Source of the DNA: Anaerolineales bacterium
GTDB taxonomy: Bacteria > Chloroflexota > Anaerolineae > Anaerolineales > Villigracilaceae
NCBI GenBank assembly: GCA_020634885.1
Contig: JACKAW010000001.1
Location: 248,001 to 312,000 of the forward strand
Reading direction: 5' to 3'
DNA length: 64,000 nucleotides
The notes beneath the pieces are model-generated. The model was given only the letters and a program-made list of their open reading frames with translations. It was not told the origin of the DNA and did no database searches. This document shows positions 56,532-64,000 of this stretch, in pieces. Positions within the stretch are counted from its first letter, which is position 1; each line of letters opens with the position of its first letter. Position numbers and translations under genes: made by a program.

Positions 56532-59500
56532 ATGTCTGCAACTCGACGTCTTGTACCCGACTTTATCATTGAAAAATACAAAACCAATAAATTGCGCGGA
56601 ACCTTCCAAGGCGCAGCCATTTTTGTAGACCTTTCGGGGTTCTCCAAAATGACCGATGCACTTTCGTCACATGGTCACAATGGCGCTGAGGCGTTGGCAA
56701 ATCTTATGCGCGTGATCTTTGAGCCGCTGGTAACTGCCGTATACGAACAGGGCGGTTTTGTCATTGGCTATGCTGGTGATGCCTTCAACGCCATATTCCC
56801 GGAAGACCCGCTCAACCCTAAACTTGAAACAAAACGCTGCCTTGCTGCACTGGTTGCCATGCAGAAACATATGCTTAAGAATCCTGTGGTGGAAACACCG
56901 TATGGTAATTTTCCAATTGCCATCAAATCTGGCATGGGGTTTGGCGAAACCCGCTGGCAGATGTTCAAATCTGAAACCGGCATGCACCTTTCGTATTGGC
57001 TGCGCGGTGATAGTCTCAACCGCGCCGTCCACGCCGAGGAAAAAGCCCGCCCGGGGGAAATCATCATAGACCCGGTTGCACATGAACGAATAGCGGATAT
57101 GGTGGAAGTAAACACCATGTCGGAAGGGGTCCGCATTGTAAATATCCTCTCGTCATTACCTGCTCCCGCCTCAATTACAGAACCTGAGCCTGAATCAGCG
57201 CCAATGAATATGTTCTTCCCTGAGGCTTTATCAAGCCAAAAGATCGTTGGCGAGTTTCGCCATGTGATCAATCTCTTTATCGACATCCCATTGAATATTT
57301 CAGATGAGACATTGGTCGCACCGTTCATGCAGACGGTCTACGAATTACAGGAAATTTACGGGGGGTTCTTTTTACGTCCTGACCTCGGCGATAAAGGTTT
57401 CAACTTATTGATGTTCTGGGGCGCACCCGTTGCCCGCGAACATGATGTGGAGCGTGCGCTATCTTTTGTCATGGAGCTTGCCACACGAACAGAGCTATCC
57501 CTGCGGGCAGGCATCACTTACCGAATTGCCTACGCCGGATTCATGGGCGCTTCACTACGAGAAGACTACACTGCATATGGCTGGGGGGTGAACCTCGCCG
57601 CCCGCCTCATGGAACATGCCGGTGAAAGTGAATTCTGGCTGGATGAAGAAATAGCCCGCCGTGCTGAAAAAACTTTTAATGTAAAACTACTTGGAGATTA
57701 TTCATTCAAGGGGTTTGCAAAAAAGCAGCGCACCTACAGGTTGATGAGCAGAAAATCTGAAGTGCAATTGATGTTCGACGGCGCAATGATAGGCAGGCAA
57801 AGTGAAATTAAAGTACTAACAACATTTAGCGAGCCGGTTCGTGTTGGCAAGTATGCAGGGATGCTTATCGTAAGCGGAGAAGCCGGTATGGGGAAAAGCC
57901 GTCTTCTCCATGAATTTCAGGCATCCAACTATTTCAATGATTTTCAAACCCATTGGGTCATCTGTCAGACAGAGGAAATCAAACGCGAAGCATTCCATCC
58001 TTTCAAATCGTGGCTGCGAAAACGGTTTAAGCTGGCAGAGGATGCAAACAATGAATTAAATTGGGCGGCTTTTTCCAGCGAAATTGAAACGCTTGCCGCC
58101 GCCACCCCCAAACCGGAACTTTCTTCAGAATTACGGCGTACAGCATCTGTACTGGCGGCTTTGGTTAACATCACACAACCCGATTCGTTGTACGAAACCC
58201 TGGATGCAAAAAGCCGTTACGAGAATACCATTACCGCCCTCAGCGTACTCTTTCGCGCAGAGAGCCTCAAAAGACCACTGTACTTATTTATAGAGGATAT
58301 TCACTGGCTGGACGATGCAACAAGGGAGTTTTTAACCTACTTTAACAGAATTCTACAAGCGGATGAAGCAAGCAGTTATCCAATTGCCATCCTTGCCACA
58401 AAGCGAAGCGAAGAAAAGGTTGAAGTACCAGCAGATTGGCGCCCACAAGAAATAGCCCTCGATAAACTCACTCCGGCTCATCTCTTTGCCATTGCTGAAA
58501 ACATCCTCGGCAAGCCAATCACCACAGACTTGAACAAGTCGCTAGACAAACGCGCCGAAGGCAACCCGTTCTTTGCAGAGCAGATATTACGTTACCTTTT
58601 GGAAAACGAATTACTCCGCCTGAACCCAGAGGGATACTACGAAGCTGACGAAAAAGCAGAAACTCTCATCCCAGTGGATGTTCACACTGTGATGATCGCC
58701 CGCCTGGACCGACTAACTCGGGAAATCCGCGAGACCATTCAAGCCGCCTCCATCCTTGGACGCGAGTTTGTGGTGGATGTGTTATCGCACATGCTAAAAG
58801 ATCAAATGGAGAAACTGCCCAGATACGTCCACGAGGCAGAGAATGCAGATATCTGGGCATCTATCGAAGAAATCAATTACATTTTTCGACATGCCATGTT
58901 GAGAGACGCTGCCTATTCGATGCAGTTGAAAACCCAAAGGCGCAAACTTCATGCGTTGGCATTTGAATCCATGCTTGAAATTTACAAAGGCGATCTTGAG
59001 CCCTATCACAGTGACCTGGCATATCATGCTGAAAAAGGCAGCCTTCAAGCAGAAGCTCTTCATTACCTGATGCTTTCAGGCGGTCATGCCATGAGTAATT
59101 TTCAAAACCGGCTGGCTATTGACTATTACACGCGTGCCCTGGCGGTCTTACCCAAAGATACTCCGCACAAAGAATTTGACATCCTACTCAAGCGGGCGGA
59201 ATGTTTTTACAATATCGGCGAATCTGTTTTTCAATTAAGCGATCTCAACCGCCTTGAGGAACTTGCAAAAATCATAGGGGACGATAGCCGCCTCGCCAAA
59301 GCATATGTACGACGGGCTTTGTACGCTTCCATCATTGGAGATTTTGGATCCACTACCCAATACGCCACGCAGGCAAGAGACCTTGCGCAAACCGCCAATG
59401 ACACCGAAACCCTGCTTGCCGTCTACATCGTCCTGCCAGATGCGCTCATCCATGCAGGTGAAGCTGAAAAAGCAAAGCAAGCGGCGCTGGATGGCATTAA

Positions 59501-60452
59501 ACTTGCGCAGAAGATCGGTAATCGCACCAAAGAAGCAAGTGGACTCAGCGCCCTAAGCCTTGCTGTACTTGAATTGGAAGGTCATGCCGCGGCGCAAAAA
59601 TACCAAAGACAGGCTCTTGAAATTGCACAAGAAGTAAAAGACCTCTTCCTTGAAGCCAAGCTTTGGAATAACCTGGCTCTCTCGATAGCTTCAGAAGGAG
59701 ATTACCACACAGCGCAAAGTCATTTCCAAAAGGCGTTGCGAATATTTCAGGAACAGGGCAACCAGGGCGGAAAAAGCCTCGCCTACGCAAATCTCGGCTG
59801 GCTATCGTCCATTTTAGGCGAGTACGACAACGCGAGAGGATATTACGAACGCGCACTTAACATAGCACGAGAACAAGGCTCCATTATCGAAGAGCTATAT
59901 ACACACATCAACCTTAGCGCCTCTGCAAGCGGACAAGGTAACAGCAGCGAAGCTCTTGCACATGCCCAAAAAGCCCTTACCCTATCCACGCAGGCAAAAG
60001 ATCGCACATCTGAGGCATGGGCACATTTCTATCTGGCACATGCAGAATTACTCACAGGCAACCCAAGCGCCGCCGTCACCGCTTTTCAGAAAAGTCTCGA
60101 AATCCGTACAGAAGCCAATAGCCTTGCGCTTATCATCGAATCACGTGCAGGGTTGGTCGATGCCTATCTGGCATCCAACGACCAGGCTGCGGCGGGGAAA
60201 GAGGCGCAGCATCTCATTGAGCACATGGAAAAAGATCCTGCATTCGAAGGCACAGAAGAACCCTTACGAATCTACCTTTCGCTTTTCAATTATCTTAAAA
60301 AAACAAAAGACCTGCGCACCAGCGCCGTATTGCAAAATGCAATTGGCTTGCTGAATACGCAGGTCTCCAAACTTCATTCGCTGGAAGCACAACAGGTATT
60401 TATTGAAAATGTACCCTGGCGGCGTGAATTACAGCGCCTTTCAAAAAATTAG
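56532..60452 (+). CDS. Double cyclase-AAA ATPase-TPR protein (soluble adenylyl cyclase-like)
   Basis: 1306 residues. Two class III cyclase-like domains: the first (about 25-210) has metal-binding Asp33 in FVDLSGF and Asp83 in GYAGDAF, but an unusual H167 where Arg is usual; the second (about 240-405) has VNLAARL (Asn354, Arg358). Then an AAA ATPase with Walker A GEAGMGKS (449-456) and Walker B LFIEDIHWLD (585-594), and a long TPR-type C-terminus. The split active site (metal Asp in C1, Asn/Arg in C2) and the layout match human ADCY10. It probably makes cAMP, sensing an unknown signal. GGGAG lies 5 nt upstream of the ATG. Confidence 0.87.
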   Translation: MSATRRLVPDFIIEKYKTNKLRGTFQGAAIFVDLSGFSKMTDALSSHGHNGAEALANLMRVIFEPLVTAVYEQGGFVIGYAGDAFNAIFPEDPLNPKLETKRCLAALVAMQKHMLKNPVVETPYGNFPIAIKSGMGFGETRWQMFKSETGMHLSYWLRGDSLNRAVHAEEKARPGEIIIDPVAHERIADMVEVNTMSEGVRIVNILSSLPAPASITEPEPESAPMNMFFPEALSSQKIVGEFRHVINLFIDIPLNISDETLVAPFMQTVYELQEIYGGFFLRPDLGDKGFNLLMFWGAPVAREHDVERALSFVMELATRTELSLRAGITYRIAYAGFMGASLREDYTAYGWGVNLAARLMEHAGESEFWLDEEIARRAEKTFNVKLLGDYSFKGFAKKQRTYRLMSRKSEVQLMFDGAMIGRQSEIKVLTTFSEPVRVGKYAGMLIVSGEAGMGKSRLLHEFQASNYFNDFQTHWVICQTEEIKREAFHPFKSWLRKRFKLAEDANNELNWAAFSSEIETLAAATPKPELSSELRRTASVLAALVNITQPDSLYETLDAKSRYENTITALSVLFRAESLKRPLYLFIEDIHWLDDATREFLTYFNRILQADEASSYPIAILATKRSEEKVEVPADWRPQEIALDKLTPAHLFAIAENILGKPITTDLNKSLDKRAEGNPFFAEQILRYLLENELLRLNPEGYYEADEKAETLIPVDVHTVMIARLDRLTREIRETIQAASILGREFVVDVLSHMLKDQMEKLPRYVHEAENADIWASIEEINYIFRHAMLRDAAYSMQLKTQRRKLHALAFESMLEIYKGDLEPYHSDLAYHAEKGSLQAEALHYLMLSGGHAMSNFQNRLAIDYYTRALAVLPKDTPHKEFDILLKRAECFYNIGESVFQLSDLNRLEELAKIIGDDSRLAKAYVRRALYASIIGDFGSTTQYATQARDLAQTANDTETLLAVYIVLPDALIHAGEAEKAKQAALDGIKLAQKIGNRTKEASGLSALSLAVLELEGHAAAQKYQRQALEIAQEVKDLFLEAKLWNNLALSIASEGDYHTAQSHFQKALRIFQEQGNQGGKSLAYANLGWLSSILGEYDNARGYYERALNIAREQGSIIEELYTHINLSASASGQGNSSEALAHAQKALTLSTQAKDRTSEAWAHFYLAHAELLTGNPSAAVTAFQKSLEIRTEANSLALIIESRAGLVDAYLASNDQAAAGKEAQHLIEHMEKDPAFEGTEEPLRIYLSLFNYLKKTKDLRTSAVLQNAIGLLNTQVSKLHSLEAQQVFIENVPWRRELQRLSKN

Positions 60453-60838
60453 GTTTTTCCAATTCCAGGGTCACCATCCGAAAGTTCGATCGTATCGTCC
60501 ACAACATCGCCTGTGAAGTAATAAGGACGTCCATTGCTATTGTTATCAACAATAACAATTTTTCCGTTACCCAAACCAGCGATCTTCACTTTGTAGGGTT
60601 GGTTGATGTAGTTGCCGCCCTTCTTGATCGCAAAATTATTTAACCATGTAATCGGTGTGCTATCAGGCATGGCAGCAGGCAGATCATCCACGCTTAACTT
60701 TTCAAGTTCGTATGTCCCCTCATCCACGATCTCGATATCAACATCCACTTCTGTGTCCTTGTTTTTCTTGATCTTGAATTTCTTGTTACTTTTTTTATCT
60801 TTTTCTACTTTGCCGGGAATTACGACCTTATTAGGCAT
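60449..60838 (-). CDS. Hypothetical Lys/Asp-rich protein
   Basis: 129 residues. Lys-rich near the N-terminus (KVEKDKKSNKKFKIKKNKD), then beta-strand-like stretches with Gly (YKVKIAGLGNGKIVIVDNN) and an acidic end (DDTIELSDGDPGIGKT). No domain recognised. AAGGAG is close to the ATG. Its stop overlaps the cyclase stop on the other strand by 4 nt, so the genes converge. Confidence 0.65.
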   Translation of the reverse strand: MPNKVVIPGKVEKDKKSNKKFKIKKNKDTEVDVDIEIVDEGTYELEKLSVDDLPAAMPDSTPITWLNNFAIKKGGNYINQPYKVKIAGLGNGKIVIVDNNSNGRPYYFTGDVVDDTIELSDGDPGIGKT

Positions 60839-60886
60839 TTCATTCTCCTTTTACAATGTTGGGTATCAAAATTATACAATACGATA

Positions 60887-62290
60887 TCAGATAATCTCTT
60901 CCGCCGCTGCAACACCGCTTAAATAAGCGCCATGAACCGTAGAAGGATACTGGCGTGAAGTTGCTTCTCCTGCAAAATAAAGAACACCATCCACTGGCTC
61001 GAACAATGCCTCATGATCTTCACCGCTGGCAAAAGGCGGAATGTACGAATACGCGCCAAACGAATACGGATCCCTACTCCAACGCGATACCAGCATCCCC
61101 ACCGGTTCGGGAATATCATCACCAAACATGGCACGCAGCGCCTTCATTGCCTCAGCGCTAATTTCAGCGTCACTCAATTTTTCCAATGCCACGCCCTTAT
61201 CGCCGCCATGGAACGCCATCAAAATCGGTTCACCTGTAAACGGCGCAAAACTCAACCAATCACACCATTCTCCCAACCGATCTCCAATGTAACTGATCGT
61301 CTCAACATCCTCATCCCAAAACGCCTCTGGGAATTTTAAGTAGACTTTGGAAAGCAAACCCATGCCCAGACGGCTGATAGCATCACGTTTGGATGAAGGA
61401 AGCGGCGGCTCAAACTTAATCACACCCTGCTTCAACACCCCAAGCGGGAACGTCACCACAGCCTTTTCTGCCATAAACACCCCAGCCGAAGTCTCTACTT
61501 CAACCCCGTCGTTTCCATAACGAATGGCTTTCACCTCTATCCCAAGGCGAATATCCAAACCTTGCGCAAGCCCGTTCGTGATCTGGTTATAACCACCAGG
61601 GAAGATCACCTCATTCCCACCGAACTCCTCATCCTGATCCCATTCCCAGAGAGAAAGGTCCTTGGGGTCTGCCCCATATTCCAAAGCAGTGGCAAGGTAG
61701 GCATAATAATTTAACTGACGGAGTTGATCGGCAGAAAGGTCAAATTCTGCCAAGGCAGTATCAAAAGCGGTCTGCAAGGGCATATCATCATCTGTATCCT
61801 CCTGCATGGCTTCAACTTCCGCATAAACTTCCTCAAACAGGGTTTCCAGCTTCGCCCACTCCACATCCGACATTTCACTGCCATCTGCCTTGAAAACAAT
61901 GGCATTCTCATCATCGGTTGGGGTTGTTTTCACACCAAATTGCTTTGCAAGTTCGGTAATGGGGTTGCCGCTTTCACCATGGATCCACGAAGCGCCCATA
62001 TCCAACGGAACCCCCAAAGTTGTGTCCGTCCAAATACGCCCGCCGACACGATCCCTTGCTTCGAGCACAATCACATCCCAGTCATCACCCATAAGGGTAC
62101 GCGCAGCAGCAAGCCCCGAAATTCCCGCCCCCAAGACCAAAACCTCTGTTTTTGTCGAAGTTTTATTTGTCACAACAGCCTCTTCTTCCTCTCCTGTTGG
62201 GGTTACTAAACCACATGCCATCGCAAGCGCAGAAGCAGTGCCTATGGATGCGACCTTCAGAAAATCTCTTCTAGTGAATTTCTTTTTCAT
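60887..62290 (-). CDS. Tat-exported flavin amine oxidase lipoprotein
   Basis: 467 residues from MKKKFTRR. A twin-arginine signal (TRRDFLK, Arg7/8) with a lipobox LAMAC (Cys26) points to an exported, lipid-anchored protein. The FAD-binding dinucleotide fold is GAGISGLAAAR (54-64), and the C-terminal FAGEATSRQYPSTVHGAYLSG is the amine oxidase end. Flavin amine oxidases oxidise amines; the substrate is unknown. GGAGGT lies 4 nt before ATG. It overlaps the VanZ stop by 20 nt. Confidence 0.9.
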   Translation of the reverse strand: MKKKFTRRDFLKVASIGTASALAMACGLVTPTGEEEEAVVTNKTSTKTEVLVLGAGISGLAAARTLMGDDWDVIVLEARDRVGGRIWTDTTLGVPLDMGASWIHGESGNPITELAKQFGVKTTPTDDENAIVFKADGSEMSDVEWAKLETLFEEVYAEVEAMQEDTDDDMPLQTAFDTALAEFDLSADQLRQLNYYAYLATALEYGADPKDLSLWEWDQDEEFGGNEVIFPGGYNQITNGLAQGLDIRLGIEVKAIRYGNDGVEVETSAGVFMAEKAVVTFPLGVLKQGVIKFEPPLPSSKRDAISRLGMGLLSKVYLKFPEAFWDEDVETISYIGDRLGEWCDWLSFAPFTGEPILMAFHGGDKGVALEKLSDAEISAEAMKALRAMFGDDIPEPVGMLVSRWSRDPYSFGAYSYIPPFASGEDHEALFEPVDGVLYFAGEATSRQYPSTVHGAYLSGVAAAEEII

Positions 62291-62651
62291 AATTACCTCC
62301 ATAAAATCTATTATGCAGAAACAATACTATGACAGCGCCGAGATTATCGAACAGGAATACATCCACCAAAGAGGAATGCCGCCCCGGAACAAAGGATTGG
62401 TGAAACTCATCCGTCAGCGAGTACAAAACCGCTAGAAACCACGCCAATTTGTAATTGCGATTCGGAAGCGCCCGCAAGTAAGATAACGCGAGCAGCCCAT
62501 ACCCAATCCCATGCGCCGATTTTTTTACAAAATAATCCCATCCGCCAAAGTTTGGCAGTTCGTGACTCGTCCTTGAGGAAAAAGAAAAAATGACGACCAT
62601 TAAAACCAGCGCAGGAAACCATCGGGGTACAATATCAAGGAGTTTATTCAT
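62271..62651 (-). CDS. VanZ family membrane protein
   Basis: 126 residues from MNKLLD. VanZ pattern: FPALVLMVVIFSFSSRTS, KKSAHGIGYGLLALSYLRAL and SLTDEFHQSFVPGRHSSLVDVFLFDNLGA, with about four helices. VanZ proteins affect lipoglycopeptide (teicoplanin) tolerance in some Gram-positives, but the general role is unknown. AAGGAA is 7 nt upstream. Overlaps the amine oxidase gene by 20 nt. Confidence 0.88.
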   Translation of the reverse strand: MNKLLDIVPRWFPALVLMVVIFSFSSRTSHELPNFGGWDYFVKKSAHGIGYGLLALSYLRALPNRNYKLAWFLAVLYSLTDEFHQSFVPGRHSSLVDVFLFDNLGAVIVLFLHNRFYGGNYEKEIH

Positions 62652-62663
62652 TATGAGGTTCCT

Positions 62664-64000
62664 TTGGTTGGCGATATTATTCTTAAACAAGACGAGAAAT
62701 GGTTGAAATTCACCGATCTGCGCCGCGTGATTGTAACCGAGAAACTTGACGAGGTTCGTAAGTATCTGTTAAATGTAGAAGACCTTGTCAATGAAAAAGG
62801 GTGGACAGCGGTAGGGTTTCTAAGTTACGAAGCCGCCCCCGCCTTCGATTCTGCATTAAGCGTTGTTCAACCCAAAGGCTTTCCATTGCTATGGTTTGGG
62901 CTTTATGAAAATTCAGAAGAAATTCAAGCCGAATCGCTATTCAGTCTCACGGATAAACTACCAGCGCTTTACTGGGAACCCGATACAGAAAAAGAATTTT
63001 ACAATAACGCAATTGAGCGCATCAAGAAACAGATCGAACAGGGCAAGACCTATCAAGTCAATTACACCATGCGTCTTCGTACGATGTTCAACGCAGACCT
63101 ACGCTCTCTTTTCGCACACCTTGCCCTGGGTCAAAACAAATACGCAGCTTATTTGGATATTGGTGACTGGGTGATCTGTTCTGCCTCGCATGAACTGTTC
63201 TTCGAGCTTGACGGTGAAACCATACGCGGGCGCCCCATGAAAGGGACGGTTAAGCGCGGACGTACAACCAGCGAAGATGCCGAAATTTCAGCGTGGCTGC
63301 GAGCATCGGCGAAAAACCGCGCCGAAAATGTGATGATCGTGGATATGATCCGCAATGACATCGGGCGCATTGCCCAGACGGGCAGCGTCCACGTACCTGA
63401 ACTGTTCACTCTCGAACAATATCCCACCCTATTTCAAATGACTTCAACCATTGAGGCAAAAACGAACGCTTCGATTGTTCAAATTTTTGATGCTCTTTTC
63501 CCGTGCGCTTCCATCACAGGAGCGCCGAAGGTGAGCACCATGAAAATAATTTCAGAGTTGGAGACAAGTCCACGCAACATTTATTGTGGCAGTATTGGGT
63601 ACATTGCGCCGCATCGTAAATCACGTTTCAACGTGGCGATCCGTACCGCTCTGGTAAATAAGCAAACTCAAAGCGCGGAATATGGCATAGGCGGCGGAAT
63701 CGTATGGGATTCAACTTCAACCGATGAACACAGCGAAGCATTGCTAAAAGCACAAGTCCTCACCAACCCTCCGGCACAGGAGTTTTCACTTTTTGAAACC
63801 CTATTATGGACACCGGATGACGGCTTCTTTTTATTAGACCGTCACATTGCGCGGATCATGGATTCTGCAAAATATTTTGGCTTTCCATCAGATGAAAAAG
63901 AGGATAAATTCAGGCAAGCGCTGAAAATGGCGGTCATCAATGCCGCTTCGCCCAAACGCGTGAAGATTTTATTAAACAAGCTGGGGAAAATCTCAACCGA
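62664..64000 (+). CDS. pabB: Aminodeoxychorismate synthase I fused to lyase (PabB-PabC), 3' end cut
   Basis: Open to the window end, about 445 residues. The chorismate-binding part shows GKTYQVNYTMRLR, SASHELFFE, RGRPMKGTVKRG, VMIVDMIRNDIGRIA and FPCASITGAPKVSTMKII, typical of PabB. After about residue 370, FSLFETLLWT and FLLDRHIARIMDSAKYFGF begin a class IV aminotransferase-fold lyase (PabC), so the protein should make p-aminobenzoate from chorismate for folate. No in-frame ATG near the start; TTG at 62664 with GAGGT 5 nt upstream is best. The ATG at 62653 is out of frame. Confidence 0.85.
   Translation, partial: MVGDIILKQDEKWLKFTDLRRVIVTEKLDEVRKYLLNVEDLVNEKGWTAVGFLSYEAAPAFDSALSVVQPKGFPLLWFGLYENSEEIQAESLFSLTDKLPALYWEPDTEKEFYNNAIERIKKQIEQGKTYQVNYTMRLRTMFNADLRSLFAHLALGQNKYAAYLDIGDWVICSASHELFFELDGETIRGRPMKGTVKRGRTTSEDAEISAWLRASAKNRAENVMIVDMIRNDIGRIAQTGSVHVPELFTLEQYPTLFQMTSTIEAKTNASIVQIFDALFPCASITGAPKVSTMKIISELETSPRNIYCGSIGYIAPHRKSRFNVAIRTALVNKQTQSAEYGIGGGIVWDSTSTDEHSEALLKAQVLTNPPAQEFSLFETLLWTPDDGFFLLDRHIARIMDSAKYFGFPSDEKEDKFRQALKMAVINAASPKRVKILLNKLGKIST

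Noticed and set aside
62653..62706. ATG at 62653 as the pabB start
   Set aside because: It is out of frame and stops after 17 codons. The chorismate-binding frame is read from TTG at 62664 or a rarer codon.
1..64000. tRNA, rRNA, CRISPR array, prophage or insertion sequence
   Set aside because: I found no cloverleaf with a T-loop, no regularly spaced direct repeats and no transposase or integrase. The inverted repeats are not bounded by open frames.

Overview
This 64 kb window looks like chromosomal DNA of a free-living, Gram-positive-like or monoderm bacterium, most plausibly an uncultured Chloroflexota of the class Anaerolineae. The assignment is inference. It rests on the style of several proteins (Thr/Pro-rich SH3 proteins, many lipoproteins, FhaA/FhaB-type FHA proteins, a G5-domain lipoprotein with a propeller) and on moderate GC with dense, short operons. 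I see no phage, transposase, CRISPR array, tRNA or rRNA, so this is a housekeeping region rather than a genomic island.

Layout. 1-3.2 kb: a truncated lipoprotein and small leftward genes (methyltransferase, reductase, DinB, VF530 and a Cys-rich protein). 3.2-6.9 kb: a leftward glycine-cleavage operon (gcvH-gcvPA-gcvPB) with a readable control region: a promoter, a tandem glycine riboswitch and an intrinsic terminator. 6.9-9.7 kb: a sulfatase lipoprotein, rluB and scpB. 9.8-19.8 kb: a long rightward run of lipoproteins, surface-glycan and envelope genes (UDP-glucuronate decarboxylase-like, GtrA, GT39-type transferase, polysaccharide deacetylase, FemAB-like), then a UroD-like gene and rsmD. 20-24.5 kb: a cyclophilin, a YwiC-like protein, an acyl-CoA dehydrogenase and two tandem SH3 proteins.

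24.6-28.9 kb holds the most striking locus: a zinc-ribbon protein, a FhaA-like protein, a membrane FHA protein, and an 806-residue fusion of a FtsW/RodA (SEDS) glycosyltransferase to a class B PBP domain that has lost its catalytic Ser/Lys. The order resembles the actinobacterial fhaA-fhaB-(pstP)-rodA-pbpA cluster, but without phosphatase or kinase genes here. 29-36.9 kb: ferredoxin, superoxide dismutase, an EamA-gntK-ybaK-DUF985 operon, pirin, and a leftward group including comEA, a CPBP protease and a SET-domain protein. 37-46 kb: an acyl-CoA dehydrogenase, an alcohol dehydrogenase-like protein, a large membrane glycosyltransferase and a biotin-dependent acyl-CoA carboxylase operon. 46-49 kb: an ABC-2 exporter. 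49-55.3 kb, leftward: murI, rplS, fabF, acetyltransferases and a molybdopterin operon. 55.4-64 kb: scpA, a 1306-residue cyclase/ATPase/TPR protein resembling soluble adenylyl cyclase, a Tat-exported amine oxidase lipoprotein, VanZ, and a truncated pabB-pabC fusion.

Signals. Many gene ends carry clear intrinsic terminators. Several genes have a -10 hexamer about 7-11 nt before the start codon and no Shine-Dalgarno sequence in that interval, which predicts leaderless mRNAs (rluB, the 24576 gene, comEA, moaC, scpA, ywiC-like, the deacetylase and the SET gene). Other genes use ordinary Shine-Dalgarno starts. Intergenic palindromic repeats occur at 6081-6105, 33094-33212, 43309-43401 and 56355-56433.
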